This document shows, piece by piece, positions 26,349 through 33,519 of a stretch of DNA of 48,777 nt (within the stretch, counting starts at the first letter, position 1; every line of letters begins with the position of its first letter). The stretch covers positions 13,096 through 61,872 of the forward strand of contig JADGDL010000009.1 in the NCBI GenBank assembly GCA_016744875.1. Direction: 5' to 3'. This DNA comes from Sulfurovum sp. (GTDB lineage Bacteria > Campylobacterota > Campylobacteria > Campylobacterales > Sulfurovaceae). The notes beneath the pieces are model-generated. The model did no database searches, was not told where the DNA came from, and worked only from the letters and a program-made list of their open reading frames with translations. The position numbers were made by a program, and so were the translations under genes.

Positions 26349-27392
26349 TTAATCTTTGTTCATTTCACTTTCATCTACACTAAGAGAGTCACCAAAACCA
26401 AGTGCCTCTTTTACTTTTGTTTCTATCTCTGCTTGAAGTTCAGGGTTTTCTTTGATAGTCACTTTTGCATTCTCTTTACCTTGACCAAGTTTTGTTGCTC
26501 CATAAGAGAACCAGGCACCGGACTTATCTACGATATCCATCTTGATACCATAGTCTATCAGTTCACCGATATATGAGATACCCTCTCCAAACATAATGTC
26601 AAACTCAGCTTGTCTGAATGGAGGTGCAACTTTATTTTTCACCACTTTAGCCTTGACACGGTTACCGATGCTTGACTCTCCTTGCTTAAGTGTTGCAATA
26701 CGTCTCACATCTATACGCACAGAACAGTAAAACTTCAATGCATTACCACCTGTGGTTGTCTCAGGACTTCCATACCCCATCGTACCGATCTTCATACGGA
26801 TCTGATTGATAAAGATCACGGTTGTGTTTGTCTTATGTAAAATAGCTGTAAGTTTACGAAGTGCCTGAGACATCAATCTTGCCTGAAGACCTACGTGCGT
26901 GTCACCCATGTCGCCTTCTATCTCTGTTTTAGGTGTCAATGCAGCCACAGAATCGACAACGATCAAGTCAACTGCCCCGGAACGCGCCAAAGTCTCTAGT
27001 ACATCCAAAGCCTGCTCACCAAAATCAGGCTGAGAGACAAGAAGATTGTCAGTGTCAACACCAAGGTTTTTAGCATAGACAACATCAAGAGCATGTTCTG
27101 CATCTATAAACGCACATACCATCTCTTTCTTCTGACCAGAAGCGATGGTCTGCAAAGCTAGTGTTGTCTTCCCTGACGACTCAGGTCCATAGACTTCTAT
27201 GATACGCCCTTGAGGAATACCACCGATCCCCAATGCCATATCTAATCCCAAGGACCCTGTAGAAATAGACTCAATCGGCTCAAATTCTTTATCACCCAGT
27301 CTCATAAGCGTACCTTTACCAAACGATTTATCTATCTGTTTGATCGCCATATCCAGTGCTTTTTGTTTGTTTGCGTCCATTGCCATTGTCAT
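26349..27392 (-). CDS. recA: RecA recombinase
   Basis: A 347-residue RecA. Walker A is GPESSGKTTL, Walker B region LIVVDSVAALTPKTEIEGDMGD, L1 and L2 loops include SQALRKLTAILHKTNTTVIFINQIRMKIG and GSPETTTGGNALKFYCSVR. It carries out strand exchange in recombinational repair. Two starts are possible: ATG at 27392 (AAAAGGA upstream) or ATG at 27386 (GAAGG upstream). The C-terminal tail is acidic, as usual. It is divergent from mqnD; the shared 200-base gap contains a 27-base near-perfect palindrome (27484-27510). Confidence 0.98.
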   Translation of the reverse strand: MTMAMDANKQKALDMAIKQIDKSFGKGTLMRLGDKEFEPIESISTGSLGLDMALGIGGIPQGRIIEVYGPESSGKTTLALQTIASGQKKEMVCAFIDAEHALDVVYAKNLGVDTDNLLVSQPDFGEQALDVLETLARSGAVDLIVVDSVAALTPKTEIEGDMGDTHVGLQARLMSQALRKLTAILHKTNTTVIFINQIRMKIGTMGYGSPETTTGGNALKFYCSVRIDVRRIATLKQGESSIGNRVKAKVVKNKVAPPFRQAEFDIMFGEGISYIGELIDYGIKMDIVDKSGAWFSYGATKLGQGKENAKVTIKENPELQAEIETKVKEALGFGDSLSVDESEMNKD

Positions 27393-27483
27393 CCTTCATC
27401 CTTTTAATCTATTGAATTTTATCTAAATAATCAGATATTATTTAGTCATGTTGCTAGTTTATTACAAATTTGAAAAAAAAGGC

Positions 27484-27510
27484 AAAAATATGTCAAATTG
27501 ACATATTTTT
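27484..27510. promoter_or_regulatory. Palindrome in the recA-mqnD divergent promoter region
   Basis: Arms aaaaatatgtcaa (27484-27496) and ttgacatattttt (27498-27510) are exact complements around a single central A. It lies about 92 bases upstream of recA and 85 upstream of mqnD, where a shared operator would be expected. Both neighbours read away from it, so it is unlikely to be a terminator of either. Confidence 0.5.
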
Positions 27511-27594
27511 CGTATATAACACGAAACATCCTTATAAAAACCAAAAGAAATCCAAACCATGCTAAAATACATTTACTATAAAAAATGAAAGTTT

Positions 27595-28464
27595 ATGCCC
27601 ATGAATCCTATACAATTAGCCCACTCTCCTGATGCCGATGATATTTTTATGTATTTTGCCATTAAATTTGGATGGGTAGATACCAAAGGGTATACATTTG
27701 ATAATATCGGATTAGACATAGAAACATTGAATGTCGAAGCACTTAAAGGCACATATGATGTCTCTGCAATCTCTTTTGGTATGTACCCTCTCATTAAAGA
27801 TGAATACGCTCTGCTTCGTACTGCTGTGAGTTTTGGAGAGGGGTATGGACCAAAGCTCATTAAACGTAAAGACAAAACACTCAAACGTAACTTTAAAGTA
27901 GCCCTCTCAGGAAAGTACACTACCAATGCTATGCTTTTTCGTATCTACTATCCTGATGCTAGACCTGTCTATATGGATTTCCTTGAGATAGAAGATGCCG
28001 TGATAAATGGAGAGGTAGATGCTGGTGTACTTATCCATGAGTCTATCTTGAATTTTGATGAGAGCCTGGAAGTGGCAAAAGAAATCTGGGACATTTGGGT
28101 AGAATTGGCAGGGAAAGACCTGCCTCTTCCTCTTGGTGGTATGGCACTACGTAGAAGTCTTCCTCTTAACCGTGCTATAGACATAGAAAATATTCTGATT
28201 GATGGTGTGAAAGTAGCCAATGATAAAAAAGAGGAACTCTGCGCTAAACTTGAAGAGGACAATCTTGTACGTATCTCTGATAAGATGTTAACCAAATACC
28301 TCGATATGTATGCATCTGATGAATCCATAGAACTCTCAGAACTACAACTAAAAGCATTGGATACACTCTATGAGATCGGATTTAAACACGGATTATGGGA
28401 GTCACCTATTAAAACAGAAGGGTATCTCATTCCTAAAGAGTATGAAGATTTACGGAACAGTTAA
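27595..28464 (+). CDS. mqnD: MqnD, 1,4-dihydroxy-6-naphthoate synthase (futalosine menaquinone pathway)
   Basis: A 289-residue protein of the MqnA/MqnD periplasmic-binding-like fold. The N-terminal LAHSPDADDIFMYFAIKFG and the DIETLNVEALKGTYDVSAIS and GYGPKLIKRK stretches are the MqnD pattern rather than that of MqnA (which begins with a YLN motif). The reaction converts cyclic dehypoxanthine futalosine to 1,4-dihydroxy-6-naphthoate in menaquinone synthesis, consistent with a Campylobacterota host. The ATG at 27595 (or 27601, two codons in) is the start. The stop overlaps the murB start by one base (TAATG), so the two are translationally coupled. Confidence 0.88.
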   Translation: MPMNPIQLAHSPDADDIFMYFAIKFGWVDTKGYTFDNIGLDIETLNVEALKGTYDVSAISFGMYPLIKDEYALLRTAVSFGEGYGPKLIKRKDKTLKRNFKVALSGKYTTNAMLFRIYYPDARPVYMDFLEIEDAVINGEVDAGVLIHESILNFDESLEVAKEIWDIWVELAGKDLPLPLGGMALRRSLPLNRAIDIENILIDGVKVANDKKEELCAKLEEDNLVRISDKMLTKYLDMYASDESIELSELQLKALDTLYEIGFKHGLWESPIKTEGYLIPKEYEDLRNS

Positions 28465-29240
28465 TGTTTTTTAAGACCATTGATTTTTCCAAGTATTCAA
28501 GTATCAAAGTAGGACAACCCACAGAAATACTGATGATAGAAAAAGGGGATAAAATACCTCCTGATAGATATCTCATTGGAGGTGCTAACAATCTCCTTGT
28601 CTCCCCTAATCCACCTCCACTTATGATGCTCTCTAAAGACTTTGCAACGATTACGACAGAAGATAACATGCTTATTATTGGCTCAGCCATGCCAACAGGG
28701 CGCATTGTCTCTTATGCCAAAAAGAATGACATTGCAGGATTTGAATTTTGTTCCAAACTTCCTGGTAGTCTTGGTGGGATGCTCGCAATGAATGCCGGTG
28801 TAAAAGAGTATGAAATTTTTAATATTTTACATTCCATAAAAATAGACGACAATTGGATAACAGTAGATCAAATTGAGCATGGATATCGCTTTGCACGATT
28901 AAACGGCATAGCTACACATGCAAAGTTTAAGATCAAAAAAGGATTTGATGCATTATTATTAAAAAGTCTACTCAACTTACGTTCCAACCAACCTCACGAA
29001 CCCAGTGCAGGATCAGCATTTAAAAATCCCAAAGGAGATCATGCCGGTCGACTTATAGAAGAGGTTGAATTAAAGGGTATAAAAAAAGGTGGTATGCAGT
29101 GGAGTGATATCCATGCCAATTTTTTAGTAAATTTGGGGGGAGGGACATTTGAGGAAGCAAAGTTCCTCATAGAACTAGCCAAGGAAAAGGTCTTGGCTAA
29201 ATTTAACATATCTCTTCAAGAAGAGATTAAAATACTTTAA
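28464..29240 (+). CDS. murB: MurB, UDP-N-acetylenolpyruvoylglucosamine reductase
   Basis: A 258-residue flavoprotein, short as is usual in Campylobacterota. It shows GGANNLLVSP (FAD site), GFEFCSKLPGSLGGMLAMNAG, the catalytic Ser region EPSAGSAFKNPKGDHAGRLIE and WSDIHANFLVNLGGGTFEEAK. It reduces enolpyruvyl-UDP-GlcNAc to UDP-MurNAc in peptidoglycan precursor synthesis. Coupled to mqnD by a one-base overlap. Its last codons overlap the end of the convergent DUF1566 gene by 4 bases. Confidence 0.95.
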   Translation: MFFKTIDFSKYSSIKVGQPTEILMIEKGDKIPPDRYLIGGANNLLVSPNPPPLMMLSKDFATITTEDNMLIIGSAMPTGRIVSYAKKNDIAGFEFCSKLPGSLGGMLAMNAGVKEYEIFNILHSIKIDDNWITVDQIEHGYRFARLNGIATHAKFKIKKGFDALLLKSLLNLRSNQPHEPSAGSAFKNPKGDHAGRLIEEVELKGIKKGGMQWSDIHANFLVNLGGGTFEEAKFLIELAKEKVLAKFNISLQEEIKIL

Positions 29241-29734
29241 CGTTCTCTATTTAAACAACGTACACATCTGATGTAATTAGAACTATTTGGTTTTCTCATA
29301 TACGGATACGCATCTGCAGGGAAAACAACTTCATATTTGTTTTCTACTGTAGCAGTAGAGCTCCAGAAAGGCGTTCCTCTATGGTTCACAAACGCTTTTC
29401 CTTGTTGTCTATGTACGGCCATTAATTCATTAGAAGTGGGCATTCTCCAATCAGAAAATCCATCATAATTGAGTCTGGCACAATAATTCATTGCATGAGC
29501 ATATGATCCTACTTTACCTACAGAACGCTCACGCTTATAGGCACCATCTTCTCCATCTGTATATCTGGCATCTTGCCACATCAGGTTAGCGATCTTATCC
29601 ACATAGACTGTATCTGTGTCACAAAGACTCTTTTCGATACCTGCTACAGGTGCTAAATTAGTACTTGCATTTCCCCCTGCCATCACTACTACTGTAGACA
29701 ACAAAGTCGCCATCAAAATAAATAATTTTCTCAC
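29237..29734 (-). CDS. Exported DUF1566 (Lcl-type) protein
   Basis: The open frame starts with a TTG at 29755, but the GTG at 29734 has AAAGGAG at the right distance and begins a signal peptide (VRKLFILMATLLSTVVVMA), giving 165 residues. The mature part has the DUF1566 pattern: IANLMWQDARY, YCARLNYDGFSDWRMPTSNEL, HRGTPFWSST and YIRCVR near the C-terminus. Cysteines (LCDTD, YCARL, IRCVRC) probably form disulfides. The domain occurs in exported and adhesion-like proteins and has a lectin-like look; the ligand is unknown. Confidence 0.8.
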   Translation of the reverse strand: MRKLFILMATLLSTVVVMAGGNASTNLAPVAGIEKSLCDTDTVYVDKIANLMWQDARYTDGEDGAYKRERSVGKVGSYAHAMNYCARLNYDGFSDWRMPTSNELMAVHRQQGKAFVNHRGTPFWSSTATVENKYEVVFPADAYPYMRKPNSSNYIRCVRCLNRER

Positions 29735-29818
29735 TTCTTCTCCTTTAATATCCAATATTATTCAATATGATAATATAAGCAACATCAAATACAGCTAAAA
29801 TTTGAATATTATTTTAAA

Positions 29819-30412
29819 TTATGCATGAATATCTATTTTTACACCATTGGCAACTGCGTGCCAAAGTGTATCCATGTCAGCATTTGGTACAGCCACACAT
29901 CCCTCTGTCCAATCACGTGAGAGCGTAAAATTGTCACCTCTTCCATCTGCATTCCACTTGGGTTGCCCGTGGATAGTAATATACCCACCAGGATTCACAC
30001 CTCTTTTTCTTGCACGTGCTTTATCTTCTGCATTTGGGTAAGAGATCATGAGAGATTTATAAAGCCTGTTATCGCACTTTTTACGTACAACCGTATAGGA
30101 ACCTTCCGGTGTACGATAGTCCCCTGCTTTAACTTTGTCCCCTCCATTAGCTCCACCTTTATCTCCTAAAGAGATACGAAACTCATTGATCTGCTTACCA
30201 TTGGCATAGGTATAGAGTCTTCTTTTTTTCTTATAGACGACAATTTTATCGATCTGTGGGCCTTGAAGTTCTGCTCCACGTGAAAGTTCATTAATACATT
30301 CTTTAGTGGCATAAGGGCTTTTATCTACCTTACCATAAGCTACGGGTTCCTCTACACAAGCACTTAAGAACAATGCTGCTATTGCTCCTAATATTATTAA
30401 TTGTATTTTCAT
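29819..30412 (-). CDS. L,D-transpeptidase (YkuD) lipoprotein
   Basis: The ATG at 30412 is chosen: AAAAGGA lies before it and the product then starts with a signal peptide and lipobox (ALFLSAC), giving 197 residues. The YkuD domain follows IDKIVVYKKKRRLYTYANGK, with GDYRTPEGSYTV, the His motif ITIHGQPKWNADG and the catalytic Cys in DWTEGCVAVPN. Such enzymes form 3-3 cross-links or attach proteins to peptidoglycan, or belong to the related murein peptidase group. A close paralogue sits at 30832, with one small gene between them. Confidence 0.87.
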   Translation of the reverse strand: MKIQLIILGAIAALFLSACVEEPVAYGKVDKSPYATKECINELSRGAELQGPQIDKIVVYKKKRRLYTYANGKQINEFRISLGDKGGANGGDKVKAGDYRTPEGSYTVVRKKCDNRLYKSLMISYPNAEDKARARKRGVNPGGYITIHGQPKWNADGRGDNFTLSRDWTEGCVAVPNADMDTLWHAVANGVKIDIHA

Positions 30413-30431
30413 TTTTTTCCTTTTCATTTTT

Positions 30432-30824
30432 TTAACCCCAATCTTCATTATGATGTTTGGACTTATGTTTATCTTTTTTATAACTGCTGCCATTCTTTAA
30501 TTTTTGTAAACGATTGAGGTTACTCATCTCTGCCTCTCTAATATCTTCAAGTGATTCATCAGCAAAAGTCTCTTCTTTACAAGTCTGATCATAGAGTCTC
30601 TCTATATAAGATTTTAGCTGCTTATGATACTCAGAATCCAACTGCGTTGCTACCCTTGCATCAAAGCCTTTTTTAAGTACTTCAAACTTGGAGGTAAAGC
30701 TCTGGGCATCTACACCCTCGTCACGCAGCATACGAAAAAGATTTTTAGAGATCTTCTCAAGTTCCGTAATGTATTTTTGTCGATTAAATTTATCGATCTG
30801 CTTTTGCGTGTATCTTGCGATAAT
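30432..30824 (-). CDS. Small charged helical protein, possible AUU start
   Basis: The first ATG of the frame is at 30731 (99 residues), but the frame stays open back to a stop near 30836 and the extra 31 codons read as good helical protein (ARYTQKQIDKFNRQKYI, ELEKISKNLFR). AAAGGA lies at about 30827-30832, suitable for an ATT (30824) or ATC (30821) start. No ATG, GTG or TTG is available there in frame. Either a rare non-AUG start is used, or a one-base change separates the frame from the ATG at 30828. The product is cytoplasmic, charged and helical, ending in a Lys/His-rich tail (YKKDKHKSKHHNEDWG). No family recognised. It sits between two transpeptidase genes. Confidence 0.6.
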   Translation of the reverse strand: MIARYTQKQIDKFNRQKYITELEKISKNLFRMLRDEGVDAQSFTSKFEVLKKGFDARVATQLDSEYHKQLKSYIERLYDQTCKEETFADESLEDIREAEMSNLNRLQKLKNGSSYKKDKHKSKHHNEDWG

Positions 30825-30831
30825 ACATCCT

Positions 30832-31407
30832 TTACTTTATCGTCACAGGGACACCTTCTCTTACAGCATACCATAATTTGCTCATAGCATCATTGGTCAC
30901 GGCTACACAACCCTGTGTCCAGTTTCGAGAGAGTGTATAGTCATCAGATTTACCATCTGCATTCCATTTAGGTTGTGCATGTATCGTGATCGCACCTCCT
31001 GGGTTCACCCCTTTTGCTGCTGCATTGGAAATATCTTCAGGTCTTGGATAAGAGATACACAAGGAACGAAAGTATTGTGGGGAACAAAGTTTTCGGTGTA
31101 TAAAAAATTCGCCTTCAGGTGTTCTGTTATCGCCTTGCTGTTGTTTATGTCCCACAGGATTTTTCCCTAAAGAAACAGGGATCTCATCTTCTATCTTACC
31201 CTCTTTATACAGATACATCTTACGGTCTTTTTTTACAACAACAATTTTATCTATCCCTGCATCCTGTGCATAATCTGTAGCATCAAGTAATTCTTCTTTA
31301 CATTCATCAAGATTATAGTGTGTTTTTTGCACTTCTGGTTCCTCAACACATGATACAAACAGTAGAGGAGAGAAGAGTAGTATTAAAATATGTAAAATAT
31401 ATTTCAT
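30832..31407 (-). CDS. L,D-transpeptidase (YkuD) lipoprotein, second copy
   Basis: A 191-residue lipoprotein: signal peptide and lipobox (LLFVSC), then VEEPEVQ, the same VEEP start as the copy at 29819. The YkuD core has IDKIVVVKKDRKMYLYKEGK, GDNRTPEGEFFI, ITIHAQPKWNADG and the catalytic Cys in NWTQGCVAVTN. Similarity along the whole length indicates a tandem duplication. Predicted to act on peptidoglycan from the periplasmic face of the outer or inner membrane. First gene of a likely three-gene unit with the small helical protein and the other transpeptidase. Confidence 0.88.
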   Translation of the reverse strand: MKYILHILILLFSPLLFVSCVEEPEVQKTHYNLDECKEELLDATDYAQDAGIDKIVVVKKDRKMYLYKEGKIEDEIPVSLGKNPVGHKQQQGDNRTPEGEFFIHRKLCSPQYFRSLCISYPRPEDISNAAAKGVNPGGAITIHAQPKWNADGKSDDYTLSRNWTQGCVAVTNDAMSKLWYAVREGVPVTIK

Positions 31408-31496
31408 TCGTAGATACCTTCATTTAGTTATATTATTTTAGCACAAACAATATAAGTGTAGGAGTAAAAAAGAGAGTATAAAGGGGAAAAGAAAGA

Positions 31497-31524
31497 GATA
31501 CACACTCTTTAAAGAGTGTGTATC
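31497..31524. terminator. 28-base perfect palindrome after tpx
   Basis: gatacacactcttt (31497-31510) is followed at once by its complement (31511-31524). On the tpx strand it comes 18 bases after the stop and is followed by a pyrimidine-rich TCTCTTTCTTTTCC tract. Confidence 0.8.
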
Positions 31525-31542
31525 AAGGTAGTTTGTTAAAAA

Positions 31543-32058
31543 TTAACAAGCTGCTTTAGCTGCTGCAAGTGCTTCTTCATAGTTAGGCTCTTCTGTGATT
31601 TCTGGAACAGTTTGCTTATAAGAAACTTTTCCGTCTTTACCGATCACGAAGATCACTCTAGCTGTAACACCCGCTAAAGGACCGTCAGCCAAAAGTACAC
31701 CATAAGCGTTAGCAAAATCTTTGTTTCTGAAGTCTGAACATACTTTGATATTTTCAACGCCTGCTGCTCCACACCATCTTGCTGCTGCAAAAGGAAGGTC
31801 CATAGAAACTGTGATCACTTCTACACCATCAAGAGACGCTGCCTCTGTGTTAAATCTTCTAGTCTCAGCATCACAAACGCCTGTATCTAGTGAAGGTACC
31901 GCAATAACAAGTTGTACGTTACCTTCTCCCCCGATTTGCTCATCTTGAAGCATTGGGTTACAGTTTACTACTGTAGTTACTGGTGCTGTGTCACCTACGT
32001 TTATTTCTGTACCGCCTAGGTTACATACGATGTCATTTTTAAATGTTACTGTTGCCAT
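31543..32058 (-). CDS. tpx: Thiol peroxidase Tpx
   Basis: A 171-residue atypical 2-Cys peroxiredoxin of the Tpx type. The peroxidatic cysteine is C62 in PSLDTGVCDAETRRFN and the resolving cysteine is C96 in ARWCGAAG. It reduces H2O2 and alkyl hydroperoxides with thioredoxin. AAGGATATTAA lies upstream of the ATG. A monocistronic unit with a strong terminator. It fits a microaerophilic lifestyle together with the Bat operon and the cbb3 accessory gene. Confidence 0.95.
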   Translation of the reverse strand: MATVTFKNDIVCNLGGTEINVGDTAPVTTVVNCNPMLQDEQIGGEGNVQLVIAVPSLDTGVCDAETRRFNTEAASLDGVEVITVSMDLPFAAARWCGAAGVENIKVCSDFRNKDFANAYGVLLADGPLAGVTARVIFVIGKDGKVSYKQTVPEITEEPNYEEALAAAKAAC

Positions 32059-32135
32059 TTAATATCCTTTAAGTTTTTTAGTTTGAGCATTATGGCTTAA
32101 ATAAGATAAAATCACTCTTAATTAAATTAAAAATT

Positions 32136-33305
32136 TTACATTCCTGGAATTCGAGGTATATTACCCAACTTTGTGTTGCGGCTGTACCATCCCCATGCCC
32201 TCTTCATCCAATGACCTACAAGAGGCATAGGTATCATCTTCCCACCTGTGTCACTGCGATGCACAAATGCTGCCCCATTGCCGGTATCCATCACACACAA
32301 AATATTCAAGTGTCCCTCATAACTCTTCTTTGAATCTATATTTTGCATATGATTAAAAATGTTATAAGCGACATTTTTTGCCATGACTTCAGCGACATGC
32401 CCCTGTTTTGCTCTCCATTCAGGTCCCATAAGTGCAGCAGAGTCACCTATGGCATAGATACCTTCAAAACCTTCTATCTCATTATATTCATTTGTCACCA
32501 CAAAACCTGCATCACTTAAAGGCAATCCTGACTCTGTAATGATACTATGTCCTGTACCTGCCGAAATGAACATTGTCAGATCAGATTCGATCTTTGTATC
32601 ATCTTCAAAGACAATACCATCCTCTTCAAAAGCTGTGATCTTGGAACCTACTTTTTTATGTATATCCATCATCTTGAACATTTTATCCATCATCACTAAA
32701 GCTTTTTCACCCATCTTCATACCAGGTTTTGCCATAGGGGCAAAAAAAGTCAGTTCAAAGTTTTTGCGCACCTTTGTTTTCTTTAAGTAGTTATGCACAT
32801 TAAACAGTACTTCAAAGGCCGGTCCACCACGTACTGCAGAGGTGTCTTTAGGATTACCACCAAAGCCCATAGCAATTTTCCCTTCACCCTTAGAGATGAG
32901 TTGATCCAAACGCTCATAAAGTGCCGTAGCTTCTTCAGGTTTTCCACAAATGGAAAGTGTGTGACTCTGCCCCTTTTGCTTCATCTTATCTTGTCCTAAT
33001 GCAACAACTATATAATCAAACCCTTTCAGTACACGACCACTTTGAAGTGTGACCGTCTTTTCTTTGGCTGCCAGTTTTGTTACAGGATCAACGATAAGCT
33101 GAAAACCATGTTTCATCGCAAGTTTATCCAGAGGCACAGAAATGTCTTCTCTGGTTACTTTCCCCGTAGGGATCCAGATAGATGTCGGATAGATATAAAA
33201 GTAATCCCTGTCACTTACCAACGTGACATCTATCTCCTGTTTACGTAGATAGATCGCAGCATCTACACCAGCAAAACCCCCACCTAAAACCAATACTCTC
33301 TTCAT
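32136..33305 (-). CDS. FAD/NAD(P)-binding oxidoreductase (SQR/NDH-2-like)
   Basis: The frame opens at 33380, but the ATG at 33305 has AGGAGACAAGGT before it and starts straight with the dinucleotide-binding motif (MKRVLVLGGGFAGVDAAIYL); length 389. Further features are YIVVALGQDK, SAGTGHSI, EGIYAIGDSAAL and a C-terminal amphipathic region. It belongs to the flavoprotein group that includes sulfide:quinone reductase, flavocytochrome c sulfide dehydrogenase and type II NADH dehydrogenase. Two Cys (LSICGKPEE and NILCVMDTGNGAAF) are at places reminiscent of SQR, but the full three-Cys set is not visible, so the substrate is left open. Last gene of the ccoG operon. Confidence 0.82.
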   Translation of the reverse strand: MKRVLVLGGGFAGVDAAIYLRKQEIDVTLVSDRDYFYIYPTSIWIPTGKVTREDISVPLDKLAMKHGFQLIVDPVTKLAAKEKTVTLQSGRVLKGFDYIVVALGQDKMKQKGQSHTLSICGKPEEATALYERLDQLISKGEGKIAMGFGGNPKDTSAVRGGPAFEVLFNVHNYLKKTKVRKNFELTFFAPMAKPGMKMGEKALVMMDKMFKMMDIHKKVGSKITAFEEDGIVFEDDTKIESDLTMFISAGTGHSIITESGLPLSDAGFVVTNEYNEIEGFEGIYAIGDSAALMGPEWRAKQGHVAEVMAKNVAYNIFNHMQNIDSKKSYEGHLNILCVMDTGNGAAFVHRSDTGGKMIPMPLVGHWMKRAWGWYSRNTKLGNIPRIPGM

Positions 33306-33315
33306 ACCTTGTCTC

Positions 33316-33510
33316 CTAATACTTGATGATACCTGTTTGCTCTTTACTTGCCAAATTATCAGATACTGAAGTGTTTGCACTTACTATACCGTATATTGCA
33401 GCTACCAGTAAGCCTGAAAGGATCACGATCCATACAGTTAATCGTTTTTCCTTACTGCCTTTGGTATTATAATCTTCAATGTCATGAAGTGTTGGTTCAT
33501 TATTCTGCAT
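33316..33510 (-). CDS. Small single-span membrane protein in the ccoG operon
   Basis: A 64-residue protein with AGGGAGAAAAG before the ATG, which supports a real gene. The cytoplasmic N-terminus (MQNNEPTLHDIEDYNTKGSKEKR) is followed by one membrane helix (LTVWIVILSGLLVAAIYGIV) and a short periplasmic tail. It starts 9 bases after ccoG and ends 10 bases before the oxidoreductase. No family recognised. Position suggests an assembly or subunit role in the respiratory complex, or anchoring of the neighbouring flavoprotein. Confidence 0.78.
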   Translation of the reverse strand: MQNNEPTLHDIEDYNTKGSKEKRLTVWIVILSGLLVAAIYGIVSANTSVSDNLASKEQTGIIKY

Positions 33511-33519
33511 CTTTTCTCC

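Noticed and set aside
27498..27519. TTGACA followed by TATAAC as a promoter for mqnD
   Set aside because: The two boxes are only 11 bases apart, too close for a sigma-70 promoter; TTGACA is part of the palindrome.
30790..30830. Start of the small gene at ATG 30828
   Set aside because: That frame reaches a stop after 12 codons; only a one-base shift would join it to the open frame.
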